A stretch of 64,000 nucleotides of DNA from Pseudomonas fluorescens (GTDB taxonomy: Bacteria > Pseudomonadota > Gammaproteobacteria > Pseudomonadales > Pseudomonadaceae): the NCBI RefSeq assembly GCF_001307275.1, contig NZ_CP012831.1, positions 2,046,001 to 2,110,000 of the forward strand. The letters are read 5' to 3'. Within the stretch, counting starts at the first letter, position 1. Each line of letters opens with the position of its first letter. Below the pieces are notes generated by a model, which saw nothing but the letters and a program-made list of their open reading frames with translations, was not told the origin of the DNA and searched no databases. Positions 1 to 14,777 of the stretch are shown one piece after another. Both the position numbers and the translations under genes were made by a program.

Positions 1-1
1 C

Positions 2-1453
2 ACCCAGCTCACCCTGCGCCTGCGCGTCTTGTCCTATCGCTTGCTGGTCAACCGCGAGCCGGACATCCAACAGAAAACCTACGATCTGCTCGAACAACGC
101 AGCCAGCAGATCCGCGCGGCCCAGACCACCTACGAAAAGCTCATCAGCGCTTCGGACGAACGGGCCGCCTACGATCAGTATGTGCAACTGCTCGGGCAGT
201 ACCGTCAGCTCGAAGAGCGCATGAAAACCCTGTCGCGAAATAATCAGGTCGATGAACTGCGGGCGCTGCTCAACACTGAACTGCTGAGCAACTCAGATGC
301 CATCAATGCCGCAATCGACCACTTGGTGGAGATCAACAACCTGCAAGCCGAGGCGCTCAATAAGGGCGCGGCGCAACAATATTCAAGCGCTTTCAACTGG
401 GTGGTCGCCCTGCTGGTCATCGCTACCGGCCTGACCCTGCTGTTCGCCTGGCTGCTGACCAACAGCATCACCAAGCCGATCGCCAACGCGCTGGATGCCG
501 CCGAAGAAATCGCCAAGGGCAACCTGACCCGACCGATCACCGTTGACGGCAGCGACGAAGCCGGTCGCCTGCTGCGGGCGATGTCGACCATGCAGGAAAA
601 ACTGCGCGATACCTTGCAACGGATCTCCGGTTCCGCCACACAGCTTGCGTCGGCGGCCGAAGAGCTTAACGCCGTCACTGACGAAAGCGCCCGGGGCCTG
701 ACCCAGCAGAACAACGAAATCGAGCAGGCCGCGACAGCGGTCAACGAGATGACCAGCGCCGTAGAAGAGGTCGCTCGCAATGCGGTCAGCACGTCGGAAG
801 CGTCGAAACACGCCACCACATCCGCAGGCGACGGCCGCGACCTGGTGCAGGAAACCGTCGGTGCCATCGAACGCATGAGTGCCGACGTACAAAGCACCGC
901 CACGCTGATCGGTAACCTGGCCAATGAGTCCCGCGATATCGGCAAAGTGCTGGACGTGATCCGCGGCCTGGCCGACCAGACCAACCTGCTGGCTCTGAAT
1001 GCCGCCATCGAAGCCGCCCGTGCCGGTGAGGCCGGCCGTGGTTTTGCCGTGGTGGCCGACGAAGTCCGCGCCCTGGCTCATCGTACCCAGCAGTCGACCA
1101 GCGAGATCGAACGCATGATCGGCAGCATCCAGAGCGGCACCGAACACGCCGTGGACTCGATGCGCAACAGCACCGAGCGCGCCGAGTCGACCCTGAACAT
1201 CGCCCGTGGCGCCGGCCTGTCCCTGGACACCATCAACACGGCCATCGTCGAGATCAACGAACGCAACCTGGTGATCGCCAGCGCCGCCGAAGAACAGGCC
1301 CAGGTGGCCCGTGAAGTGGACCGCAACCTGGTGAACATCCGCGACCTGTCGGTGCAATCGGCCACCGGCGCCAACCAGACCACCGCCGCCAGCGCCGAAC
1401 TGTCGCGCCTGGCCGTGGACTTGAACAGCATGGTTGGGCGGTTCAGCCTTTAA
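2..1453 (+). CDS. Methyl-accepting chemotaxis protein (5' truncated by window edge)
   Basis: Transmembrane chemoreceptor that signals to CheA/CheW. The frame is open from base 2, so the N-terminus and first membrane helix lie outside the window. What is visible, counting from the TTG at 29: the end of a periplasmic helical-bundle sensor (to about residue 120), one membrane helix (about 123-145, rich in A/L/V), a HAMP segment (about 146-200), and a long coiled-coil signalling domain. The invariant hairpin tip is present ([20 protein letters not shown]), followed by [12 protein letters not shown]. There is no C-terminal CheR-tethering pentapeptide; the protein ends FSL. The ligand cannot be predicted; the sensor looks like a four-helix-bundle type. 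It stands alone, with no other che genes nearby. Confidence 0.93.
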   Translation, partial: TQLTLRLRVLSYRLLVNREPDIQQKTYDLLEQRSQQIRAAQTTYEKLISASDERAAYDQYVQLLGQYRQLEERMKTLSRNNQVDELRALLNTELLSNSDAINAAIDHLVEINNLQAEALNKGAAQQYSSAFNWVVALLVIATGLTLLFAWLLTNSITKPIANALDAAEEIAKGNLTRPITVDGSDEAGRLLRAMSTMQEKLRDTLQRISGSATQLASAAEELNAVTDESARGLTQQNNEIEQAATAVNEMTSAVEEVARNAVSTSEASKHATTSAGDGRDLVQETVGAIERMSADVQSTATLIGNLANESRDIGKVLDVIRGLADQTNLLALNAAIEAARAGEAGRGFAVVADEVRALAHRTQQSTSEIERMIGSIQSGTEHAVDSMRNSTERAESTLNIARGAGLSLDTINTAIVEINERNLVIASAAEEQAQVAREVDRNLVNIRDLSVQSATGANQTTAASAELSRLAVDLNSMVGRFSL

Positions 1454-1463
1454 TCCGCGTAAC

Positions 1464-1496
1464 GGTTGATCGTCCACAGACCGTGAGCGATCAACC
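1464..1496 (+). terminator. Hairpin just after the chemoreceptor gene
   Basis: Nine-base arms GGTTGATCG (1464-1472) and CGATCAACC (1488-1496) pair around a 15-base loop, 11 bases after the stop codon. No T-run follows, so this is only a possible terminator or a 3'-end stabilising hairpin. Confidence 0.35.
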
Positions 1497-1507
1497 CTCA
1501 AGCTTTG

Positions 1508-1535
1508 GTGGCGAGGGAGCTTGCTCCCTCGCCAC
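1508..1535. repeat. REP-type palindrome, single unit
   Basis: GTGGCGAGGGAGC followed by its near inverse GCTCCCTCGCCAC forms an almost perfect palindrome between two genes. The same core occurs at 8374-8504, 40785-40822 and 58389-58524, which marks it as a family of dispersed extragenic palindromes. Confidence 0.8.
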
Positions 1536-1666
1536 GGTATTGCTGCCTTGTACCCCCAATCCCAAACCTTTTTTGACAGCATCACATTTCAACAGGTTAG
1601 AATCGCTGGCACGCAGACTGCATGGTCAGTCTGTGCCCGCCCCTCAGTTTTCCCGGAGTAACGCCT

Positions 1667-3409
<1,743 letters not shown>

Positions 3410-3443
3410 ACTGCTCCCACTCTCATTTGCTTGACCGGTCTCT

Positions 3444-8307
<4,864 letters not shown>

Positions 8308-8373
8308 CGCGGCGCCACGGCTGAAATCACCTTCCCGCCCAACACATAACTGTTCGGGGGCATGGCTAACCCT

Positions 8374-8504
8374 GTGGCGAGGGAGCTTGCTCCCGCTGGG
8401 CTGCGCAGCCGCCCCAAGATGGACCGACGCGGTCTGCCAGGTAGACCGCGTCAACCGGTTTTACGACGGCTACGCCGCCGAGCGGGAGCAAGCTCCCTCG
8501 CCAC
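8374..8504. repeat. REPIN (paired inverted REP units) after selO
   Basis: Left arm GTGGCGAGGGAGCTTGCTCCC begins at 8374 and its inverse GGGAGCAAGCTCCCTCGCCAC ends at 8504, with CTGCGCAGCCG and GGCTACGCCG as outer parts of the same long stem. An inner stem GACGCGGTCT (8426-8435) / AGACCGCGTC (8443-8452) completes the structure. The whole element could fold as one long hairpin. Confidence 0.85.
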
Positions 8505-8522
8505 GATGAGCGTGCCTAGCCA

Positions 8523-8924
8523 TCAAATGAAGGTTTCCACCGATACGCCGAAGTGCTCGGCCAACCAGCGGATCTGCCTCAAATTGAGCTGACGCTTACC
8601 GCTCAATACCTCCGATACCACCGACTGGGTACCAACGCCCGGCAAGTCGCTCTGGCTCATGCCATGTTCACGCATCAGGTAACGCAGCGCCTCGACACCG
8701 CTCGCCTTGGGCATTGGCCGGTGCTGCTGGTCCCATGCCTCGATCCATTCGCCGATAATATCCACCAGGCTCATGAGAGGATGGGTTTCGTCTTCACCCA
8801 CCAACGCCAACAGCTCATCAAGAGCACTCGACAATCGGTCATAATCCTCTTCGCTCCTGGGTTTTCGCAGCAGGGGCGACACAAACTCCCAATGGGCGGC
8901 GACTTGTTCGATCAGTGCACTCAT
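8523..8924 (-). CDS. higA: HigA-type antitoxin, XRE helix-turn-helix
   Basis: Antitoxin and autorepressor of the pair with the gene at 8921-9217. The protein has 133 residues: a helical acidic N-terminus, presumably the toxin-binding part, and a C-terminal XRE-type HTH (MSQSDLPGVGTQSVVSEVLS, then KRQLNLRQIRWLAEHFGVS). The start at 8924 is favoured over 8942 because GGAGG sits just upstream and the ATG overlaps the toxin stop in the classical ATGA arrangement, so translation is coupled. The toxin gene comes first, the order seen in higBA operons. Expected partner: HigB, with DNA binding at the palindromes upstream of higB. Confidence 0.9.
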   Translation of the reverse strand: MSALIEQVAAHWEFVSPLLRKPRSEEDYDRLSSALDELLALVGEDETHPLMSLVDIIGEWIEAWDQQHRPMPKASGVEALRYLMREHGMSQSDLPGVGTQSVVSEVLSGKRQLNLRQIRWLAEHFGVSVETFI

Positions 8925-9217
8925 CCCTTTTCCTCCTTCCACTTGCCTCTGTCGTATTCCCGATGGTCAAGCACGCACTTGATATACAGACGCTGTGCTC
9001 GGTATCGAATCACCGCAATCAGCCGCAACTTGTTTCCACCGATGTCAAACACATGCAGCGGACCGACCTTATCGGTTGCCGGAAATATGGATTTCATCGC
9101 CGTGAAATCAGCCGGGCTATTGGGCTTGATCAGCCGATACCATTGATCCAACGCATTCGCTGAATGTGGCCATTTCTCCTTGGCCTCCCAAATGCGTTTC
9201 TCAGTGATCACATGCAT
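8921..9217 (-). CDS. higB: HigB-type mRNA interferase toxin
   Basis: Predicted ribosome-dependent RNase of the RelE/HigB superfamily. The 98 residues show the family pattern: an N-terminal helix containing W and R/K residues, a central hydrophobic strand (KLRLIAVIRY), then YIKCVLDHREYDRG, where the His and Tyr/Arg near the end match the catalytic area of HigB proteins. It is the first gene of a two-gene operon with higA, overlapping it by 4 bases. Two near-identical palindromic words lie upstream (9228-9240 and 9271-9285). Typical chromosomal stress or addiction module; nothing suggests that it is broken. Confidence 0.9.
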   Translation of the reverse strand: MHVITEKRIWEAKEKWPHSANALDQWYRLIKPNSPADFTAMKSIFPATDKVGPLHVFDIGGNKLRLIAVIRYRAQRLYIKCVLDHREYDRGKWKEEKG

Positions 9218-9227
9218 GCAACGTCCT

Positions 9228-9290
9228 TATCGCATTTTGCTATGGGGAAGTTAAACACAAATCTGGCGCATCGCAAATTGCGATAGCGCC
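9228..9290. promoter_or_regulatory. Candidate higBA operator with two repeated words
   Basis: GCAAATTGCGATA at 9273-9285 is repeated in inverse orientation at 9228-9240 as TATCGCATTTTGC (12 of 13 bases match). The first copy sits inside a longer palindrome, GGCGC-a-TCGCAA-a-TTGCGA-ta-GCGCC (9265-9290). Both lie directly upstream of higB, where HigA would autoregulate. Confidence 0.65.
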
Positions 9291-9382
9291 AGTTAGACAA
9301 ATGGTTAGCTCTTGCTGGTTTCCAGCCTAGTCGCCAAAAGATTTAGGTCTCGGTAAGAAATGTGAGCAGATATGAGTCCTGC

Positions 9383-9661
9383 TCACCCAACCTTATCGTT
9401 CCCCTGCTCAGGCGTCTCGATCCCCGGCTCCGCCTCTTCAACCCCCTTCTCCTTGGGTTTGGCCGCTGGTTTTTCCTCGGGATAACCGGGCATGCCGCGG
9501 GCGTCTTCGGGGGTCAGTTCATCCCGGTCGTGGCGGCGGTCGATGGCGTAGGCCGGGGCGGCGTTGGGGTCTTCGTCGCGGCCGGCGGTGCCGAGGACGA
9601 AGCCGTCGTCGTTGGGGTTGTCCACGGCCTGTGGGGTGTCTGGGTCTTGAGGATTGCTCAT
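9383..9661 (-). CDS. Small acidic hypothetical protein
   Basis: A 92-residue protein with GGAGGT ahead of its ATG at 9661. Composition is dominated by Asp, Glu, Pro, Lys, Asn and Gly, with no hydrophobic core, signal peptide or Cys, so it is probably intrinsically disordered and cytoplasmic. Recognisable blocks are GFVLGTAGRDEDPN, a DELTPEDARGMPGY stretch and a Lys/Glu/Pro-rich tail. I recall similar short conserved proteins in other Pseudomonas genomes but know no function. It stands alone between the toxin-antitoxin pair and a REPIN. Confidence 0.75.
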   Translation of the reverse strand: MSNPQDPDTPQAVDNPNDDGFVLGTAGRDEDPNAAPAYAIDRRHDRDELTPEDARGMPGYPEEKPAAKPKEKGVEEAEPGIETPEQGNDKVG

Positions 9662-9793
9662 GGGACCTCCGGGTTGCGAACAGGTACGTTGTGATTTTTT
9701 TGAGGGCCTGGCGGGCGTTGAGTGCAACGCACCTGATGAATGGCAGCCTGGGTGGCTAATGCCGGTCAGTTAAGGATCAAACGACACAAAACC

Positions 9794-9882
9794 TGTGGGA
9801 GCGAAGCTTGCTCGCGATGGCGGCAGCCCCGTCAATGGCGTAGTCGACTGCTCACCCCAATCGCGAGCAAGCTTTGCTCCCA
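9794..9882. repeat. REPIN, GTGGGAGC family
   Basis: GTGGGAGCGAAGCTTGCTCGCGAT (from 9794) is mirrored by ATCGCGAGCAAGCTTTGCTCCCAC (to 9882) around a 41-base centre. It belongs to the same family as 11686-11774 and the tandem array at 40091-40738. Confidence 0.85.
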
Positions 9883-9927
9883 CGGGCTTGAGGTTTAACT
9901 GACTCGCATAAATCAACGGGCCCGGCC

Positions 9928-10833
9928 CTACGCCATGTCGCTGTGACTGAATTCCTCAGCCAGAAAATCGATCAGCGTACGCACCGACGGCAGCAACCCG
10001 CGTCGTGAGGCAAAGATCGCGTGGACGATCCCGCACTTGGGCGTCCAGCCCGGCACCAGTTCCACCAGTCGACCGGCCGCTATGTCTTCGCGTACCACCA
10101 CGGTGGGCAGGTGAGCGATGCCGATGCCGGCCAGCACCGCTTGACGCAGGGCCAGCAGGTCGTCGGTGACCATGCGCGGTTCATGGCGGATCAATGCGCG
10201 GCTGCCGTCCGGGCCGAACAATTCCCACTGATATTCCCGCTGCGCCCCACCCCAATGCACGCTCGGCAGGCCGTTGAGGTCCGCCGGCGAAGCGGGTGAA
10301 GACAAGCGCTCAAGGTAAGCCGGGCCGCCCACCAGGCATTGGGTGCTATTGCTCAGCACTTTCATGACCATGTCGGTGTTTTCCAGCGGCGGAAAGCGCA
10401 CCCGCAAGGCGATGTCGAACCCTTCATGAATCAGGTCGACCCGGCGGTTGGTGCTCTCGATGAACAACTCCACCCGGGGATACTTGAGCATGTAGCGGGT
10501 CAGCATCGGCCCGACCCAACTATTGAGCAGCGCCGTCGGGCAACTGATGCGCACCAGCCCCTGGGGTTCGGAACGGTTGCGCTCGATCACTTCCGCCGCG
10601 CTCTCGGCCTCGACCCGCATCGCCAGGCAGCGCTGGTAATAGGCCTGGCCGATCTCCGTCAGCGTGCAATGACGACTGGTGCGGTGGAGCAGCCGCACCC
10701 CGAGTCGCTCTTCCAGCTGGGCGATACGCCGGCTGAGCTTGGACTTGGGCATGTCCAGTGCCCGGCCGGCGGCGGCGAACCCACGGTGTTCCACGACCTG
10801 GGTGAAGTAGTACAGCGTGTTGAGGTCTTCGAT
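9928..10833 (-). CDS. LysR-family regulator without a conventional start codon
   Basis: DNA-binding regulator of the CrgA-like branch. Full-length homology should begin EDLNTLYYFTQVVEHRGFAA, followed by the HTH body KSKLSRRIAQLEERLGVRLL and an effector-binding domain to the stop at 9928. The frame between the upstream stop (TAG, 10858-10860) and GTG 10794 holds no ATG, GTG or TTG. The codon where family members start is ATC (10833 or 10836), preceded by GGAG at 10841-10844 with 7-base spacing to 10833. Starting at GTG 10794 would remove the first helix of the HTH domain. I therefore report an ATC start at 10833 (301 residues) with caution. It is divergent from the ycaC-like gene, its likely target. 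Confidence 0.75.
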   Translation of the reverse strand: MEDLNTLYYFTQVVEHRGFAAAGRALDMPKSKLSRRIAQLEERLGVRLLHRTSRHCTLTEIGQAYYQRCLAMRVEAESAAEVIERNRSEPQGLVRISCPTALLNSWVGPMLTRYMLKYPRVELFIESTNRRVDLIHEGFDIALRVRFPPLENTDMVMKVLSNSTQCLVGGPAYLERLSSPASPADLNGLPSVHWGGAQREYQWELFGPDGSRALIRHEPRMVTDDLLALRQAVLAGIGIAHLPTVVVREDIAAGRLVELVPGWTPKCGIVHAIFASRRGLLPSVRTLIDFLAEEFSHSDMA

Positions 10834-11040
10834 GATCGTTCTCCAAATAGAACGCTAAGGCGGATTTTTGCAGTCTAGCGCATCAAAGGTGCCAGTTTTA
10901 ATCTACACCCATCGAAACGCAACACGGATTGAAGCCGGAGCGCTTCGACCGGATGAGTCACCGATCAATCGCAACACCGATATTAAAAACCTTAACCACG
11001 CCGAAACCTTCGGCAACCAAAACTTAATGAGGGCTACGCC

Positions 11041-11667
11041 ATGACCACTTCCTACAACCGTCTCGACAAAGATAACGCCGCCGTTCTGCTGGTCGATCAC
11101 CAAGCCGGCCTGCTGTCCCTGGTCCGCGATATCGACCCGGACCGTTTCAAGAACAACGTGCTGGCCCTGGCCGACCTGGCGAAGTACTTCCAACTGCCGA
11201 CCATCCTCACCACCAGCTTCGAAACCGGCCCCAACGGCCCGTTGATGCCAGAACTCAAGACGCTGTTCCCGGACGCGCCGTACATCGCTCGCCCTGGCCA
11301 GATCAACGCCTGGGACAACGAAGACTTCGTCAAGGCGATCAAGGCCACCGGCAAGAAGCAACTGATCATCGCCGGCGTGGTCACCGAAGTCTGCGTAGCC
11401 TTCCCGGCACTGTCGGCCCTGGCCGAAGGTTTCGACGTGTTCGTGGTCACCGATGCATCCGGCACGTTCAACGAACTGACCCGTCAATCGGCCTGGGACC
11501 GCATGTCGTCCTCCGGTGCGCAACTGATGACCTGGTTCGGCCTGGCCTGTGAACTGCACCGCGACTGGCGCAACGACGTGGAAGGTCTGGCGACCTTGTT
11601 CTCCAACCACATCCCGGACTACCGCAACCTGATGACCAGCTACAACACGCTGACCAACGCCAAGTAA
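11041..11667 (+). CDS. ycaC: YcaC-like isochorismatase-superfamily hydrolase
   Basis: Cysteine hydrolase of the isochorismatase superfamily with 208 residues, the same length as E. coli YcaC. D19 (VDHQAG) and C118 (VTEVCVAF) occupy the catalytic Asp and Cys positions, and a conserved Lys lies between. The GVVTEVCV stretch carries the non-proline cis peptide typical of the fold. The physiological substrate of YcaC is unknown; amide or nitrogenous hydrolysis is usual in the superfamily. GAGG lies about 8 bases before the ATG. The divergent LysR gene shares a 200-base intergenic region with it, which suggests regulation by an unidentified effector. Confidence 0.9.
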   Translation: MTTSYNRLDKDNAAVLLVDHQAGLLSLVRDIDPDRFKNNVLALADLAKYFQLPTILTTSFETGPNGPLMPELKTLFPDAPYIARPGQINAWDNEDFVKAIKATGKKQLIIAGVVTEVCVAFPALSALAEGFDVFVVTDASGTFNELTRQSAWDRMSSSGAQLMTWFGLACELHRDWRNDVEGLATLFSNHIPDYRNLMTSYNTLTNAK

Positions 11668-11685
11668 CAGCGACGTAGTACAAAA

Positions 11686-11774
11686 TGTGGGAGCGAGCTT
11701 GCTCGCGATAGCGGTCTGACAGTCGATGCAGTATTGACTGATACACCGCCATCGCGAGCAAGCTCGCTCCCACA
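11686..11774. repeat. REPIN, GTGGGAGC family
   Basis: TGTGGGAGCGAGCTTGCTCGCGAT at the left edge is mirrored by ATCGCGAGCAAGCTCGCTCCCACA at the right edge, with a short centre containing GCGGT and ACCGC. It lies between the ycaC-like gene and trxC. Confidence 0.88.
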
Positions 11775-11840
11775 GGTTTTTGTGCTGGTTTCTATATAGT
11801 GTTCAATCTGTGCCAATGATTTTTCCGGGAGACTGACCTG

Positions 11841-12263
11841 ATGCTGATCCCCTGCCCCCATTGCAACGGGCTCAACCGCATACCTGCCGAACGCCTCGGC
11901 GACCAGCCCAAGTGCGGACGCTGCAAGGCCCAGGTGTTATTGAGCAAACCGTTCGAACTCAAGCAAGGCGACTACGCCAGCCAGATCAAGGGTGACCTGC
12001 CGTTGCTGGTGGATGTGTGGGCCGATTGGTGTGGGCCGTGCAAGTCCTTCGCCCCGGTGTTCGAACAGGCCGCCGCGCAGTTGGCGGGCAAATGCCGCTT
12101 GGCCAAGCTCGACAGCGAGGCCAACCAGCAACTGTCGGCGCAGTTGGGGATCCGCTCGATTCCCAGCCTGATTCTGTTCAAGGAAGGCCGGGAAGTGGCG
12201 CGTCAGAGCGGTGCGTTTCCGTTGCCGCAATTGATGAGCTGGTTGCGCAGCCAGGGGATTTGA
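11841..12263 (+). CDS. trxC: Thioredoxin 2
   Basis: Cytoplasmic thiol-disulfide reductase. The 140 residues start with a zinc ribbon (C5, C8, C25, C28; PCPHC and KCGRC) characteristic of TrxC, then a thioredoxin domain with the redox motif WCGPC at 63-67 and the cis-proline segment RSIPSL. GGGAG precedes the ATG. Reduced by thioredoxin reductase and, in other bacteria, induced by oxidative stress; no OxyR box was identified here. It converges with the next gene, with only 3 bases between the two stop codons. Confidence 0.96.
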   Translation: MLIPCPHCNGLNRIPAERLGDQPKCGRCKAQVLLSKPFELKQGDYASQIKGDLPLLVDVWADWCGPCKSFAPVFEQAAAQLAGKCRLAKLDSEANQQLSAQLGIRSIPSLILFKEGREVARQSGAFPLPQLMSWLRSQGI

Positions 12264-12266
12264 TGC

Positions 12267-13463
12267 TCAGCGGCCTTTGTTGGCCGCACGCAGAAAATCC
12301 CCCCAACGGCGCACCAGGTAGTTGTGCTCGTCCATCACCGAGTTCCACACGGCGATATGGCCCATGCGTTGCTCATACGAACCGCCGTCACGCATTTCGC
12401 CGATGTCGATCAGCGGTTCGCCATCGCTGCCTGGCAACACTTCACGGGCCGGTTTGCCGGCGTACCAATAGTCCCATTCGGCATCGCTCAAATGATCACG
12501 GCTGCGGGGCGGGTTGCTGATGTAATACCCCTGGCGCGCCATGACCGCTCCAGGCCATCCCGAGAGCCACCAGTTAAGGAACGCATAGGCGGCATCCAGC
12601 ACCGCTCCCCGGGCATGGCGTGACACGGACAAACCGCCGAACCAGGCGCGATAACCTTCACGGGGCACGGCAAGGCGGTACTTGATCCCGGCCCGATGCA
12701 GGCGCATGAGGGTCGGAGACCAAAGGCTCTCGATGTCGATGGTCGGGCTGAGCATCAGTTGCGCCGCCTGTTCGTCATCCGACCAGAACGCCGCGAAATG
12801 ACCTTCGCGCTGTTTGCGCACCAACACGTCGGCCAGGCTGTCGATCTCTTCGATGCTGAGATTGCCGATGTCCTTGAACGACGCCAAACCCATGCCCTGT
12901 ATCGCCAGCGCCGCGTCGATGGCACCAATCGCCGCGTCGCTTTGCAGCGCGGTACGCCCGCTCCAGGCCGGATCGAGCAGCCAGCCCCAACTCTCGTTGT
13001 CACGGGAAAAACCCGTGGGCAAGCGTTCCGGGCGATAGGCAAAACTGTCGGCGTTGTGGGTCAACGGCAACATGCTGATGTAGTCGCTGACGGTGCTGCC
13101 CAGGCTGCCGTCGTGTTGCACGTACAAGCGCTCATTGGGCACGCTGCCGCTGACCGGGCGATCCGCGGCGGACAACCGGCCGCGCTTGGGCAGGTCGTTG
13201 ATCTCGTGCCACAGGGCGATGCGCCGGGTGTCGATGGGCTGGATCGCGCGTGCCGGCCAGACGAAATCAACGTTGTGAAACCACTGGTCGTACAGGTCGT
13301 AGCTGTCCGGTTGCATCACCGCGATGCGCTGGGCCTGCTCGACACTGTGGACCTGATAGACCAGGCGAATGCCCAGGTCCTGTTCGGCGCGAACCCGCAG
13401 GGATTCGAGCAAGGTGACGGAGGTGCCAAGCACCCGCAACGTGATGGGTGAGCCGCTGTGCAT
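12267..13463 (-). CDS. PotD-like solute-binding protein without signal peptide
   Basis: Type II periplasmic-binding-protein fold of the spermidine/putrescine (PotD/PotF) kind, 398 residues. Features are the N-terminal strand LRVLGTSVTLLESLR, the AYAFLNWWLSGWPGAVMARQGYY segment typical of the C-terminal lobe, and a final Trp/Arg-rich helix. The start MHSGSP has no hydrophobic leader or lipobox, and no permease or ATPase is adjacent, so it probably works in the cytoplasm or has lost its transport role. The ATG at 13463 overlaps the CobW stop (TGATG), so it is translated as the last gene of the eight-gene operon. Function is unknown; it may bind a ligand or metabolite of the pathway. Confidence 0.8.
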   Translation of the reverse strand: MHSGSPITLRVLGTSVTLLESLRVRAEQDLGIRLVYQVHSVEQAQRIAVMQPDSYDLYDQWFHNVDFVWPARAIQPIDTRRIALWHEINDLPKRGRLSAADRPVSGSVPNERLYVQHDGSLGSTVSDYISMLPLTHNADSFAYRPERLPTGFSRDNESWGWLLDPAWSGRTALQSDAAIGAIDAALAIQGMGLASFKDIGNLSIEEIDSLADVLVRKQREGHFAAFWSDDEQAAQLMLSPTIDIESLWSPTLMRLHRAGIKYRLAVPREGYRAWFGGLSVSRHARGAVLDAAYAFLNWWLSGWPGAVMARQGYYISNPPRSRDHLSDAEWDYWYAGKPAREVLPGSDGEPLIDIGEMRDGGSYEQRMGHIAVWNSVMDEHNYLVRRWGDFLRAANKGR

Positions 13464-14467
13464 CAGGCGCTCACCTCAACCGCCGGGGCGAAGCAACGGG
13501 CGAAGACATCGAACGAATGCCGCAACCGCTCCGGGTCCAGGCCCCTGACAATAAATACCAACCGCGATTGGCGCTCGGCACAGGGCCAGTGGGGCAAATG
13601 TACCGGCGCGTGCAGGCAATGCTGCACGCCATGGATGACGACTGGGGCCTGGAGGCTGTTCACGTTGAGCAATCCCTTGACGCGAAGAATGCGTTCGCCG
13701 TGGCATCTTAGCAGCATCGACAACCAGACTCCGAAGCCGATCCAGTCCAGCGGCTGATCGAAGGTCAGGCAGCACACCTGGGCCTCGCCGTGCGACGTAA
13801 CCTGGCCTTGCGGACGATGCAATTGCCAACGGGCCACCTCGACTTCAGGCGCGGCGCCGCGCAGGCCTTCGCCCAACAATAATTGATCGCCACTGAGCAC
13901 ATCGTGGGTGTCGAGCAGCGGCACCCCCGGGTTCAATGCTTGCAGCCGCTGACGCAACGCGCTGACAGCCGACGCAGCGGCCTGATCGGTCTTGCTCAGC
14001 AGCAGGCGGTCCGCGGCGGCCACCTGGGCCAGCCACTCCGGATGGATGCGCGCCTGCAACTCGGCGTGACAGGCGTCGACCAGCGTCACCACCAAGCCGA
14101 CATGGAAGCGTCCGCGCAATTGCACGTCGTTGTTGAGTGTCGCCAGGATCGGCGCCGGATCGGCCAGCCCGGTCGTCTCCAGGATCACCCGGCGAAAGGG
14201 CGGGATCTCGCCCCGGTCACGCCGCGCCAGCAGATCGAGCAACGCGTCTTTCAACTCGCCGCGAATGGAGCAGCAGACGCATCCACTGGGCAACAACACC
14301 GTGTCCGGCGCCACCTCCTGGACCAACAAGTGATCGATGCCGATATCGCCGAATTCATTGATCAGCAGCGCTGTGTCACCGAGGCTTTCGTCTTGCAGCA
14401 GACGGTTGAGCAAGGTGGTCTTGCCACTGCCGAGAAACCCGGTCACGACGTTCAGGGCGATGCTCAT
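13463..14467 (-). CDS. CobW/COG0523 family GTPase
   Basis: G3E-family GTPase thought to insert metal ions (Zn, Co and others) into client enzymes. The 334 residues contain the P-loop GFLGSGKTTLL near the N-terminus, the diagnostic metal-binding CxCC motif in SGCVCCSI, the ETTGLADP switch region and the base-recognition motif SKTD. A C-terminal CobW_C domain follows (about 230-330), with HGERILRVKGLL. The start at 14467 overlaps the stop of the small upstream gene by 4 bases (ATGA). Its place in this operon suggests it supplies metal to an operon enzyme, the deacetylase-fold hydrolase at 17739-18620 being the best candidate. Confidence 0.9.
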   Translation of the reverse strand: MSIALNVVTGFLGSGKTTLLNRLLQDESLGDTALLINEFGDIGIDHLLVQEVAPDTVLLPSGCVCCSIRGELKDALLDLLARRDRGEIPPFRRVILETTGLADPAPILATLNNDVQLRGRFHVGLVVTLVDACHAELQARIHPEWLAQVAAADRLLLSKTDQAAASAVSALRQRLQALNPGVPLLDTHDVLSGDQLLLGEGLRGAAPEVEVARWQLHRPQGQVTSHGEAQVCCLTFDQPLDWIGFGVWLSMLLRCHGERILRVKGLLNVNSLQAPVVIHGVQHCLHAPVHLPHWPCAERQSRLVFIVRGLDPERLRHSFDVFARCFAPAVEVSA

Positions 14468-14763
14468 GAGGCCGGCTCCAACGACTGGAGCAGGACCGGG
14501 TCGAGGGGATCCGCCGCGCGGCCCGTCATCGACTCTGCCAGGCTCCACAGCTGGTCGAGCCCACTGGCCAGTTCCTGCCGCCCGGTGGCGCCCAGCAGCA
14601 GATATGCCGAGCCCTGGAAATCCTCGACCTTGAGCCGTAACGGCGCCAACACGCGATTGATCGCTGAAATCCGGCGCAATCGCTCGCGACGCCGGGGCAG
14701 CCCATCACCCAGCGGATCGCTCCAATGCACATCTTCGCCCAATAGACCGCACAAGCCACACAT
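14464..14763 (-). CDS. Small protein starting with a CxxC pair, coupled to CobW
   Basis: A 99-residue protein with AAGGAG upstream of ATG 14763. It begins MCGLCGLLGEDVHW, so two Cys residues and a His lie within the first 13 positions, a plausible metal site. The rest is helical with many Arg and Leu residues (RRRERLRRIS, VLAPLRLKVEDF) and ends LLQSLEPAS. I do not recognise a characterised family. It lies 14 bases after the SDR gene and overlaps the CobW gene by 4 bases, so it is translated together with a presumed metal chaperone; delivering or receiving metal is an inference from that position. Confidence 0.8.
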   Translation of the reverse strand: MCGLCGLLGEDVHWSDPLGDGLPRRRERLRRISAINRVLAPLRLKVEDFQGSAYLLLGATGRQELASGLDQLWSLAESMTGRAADPLDPVLLQSLEPAS

Positions 14764-14777
14764 GCTTCAGCACTCCT

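Noticed and set aside
10520..10846. 108-codon ATG frame overlapping the LysR 5' end
   Set aside because: It is out of frame with the LysR HTH and its translation is Arg/Pro-rich without homology.
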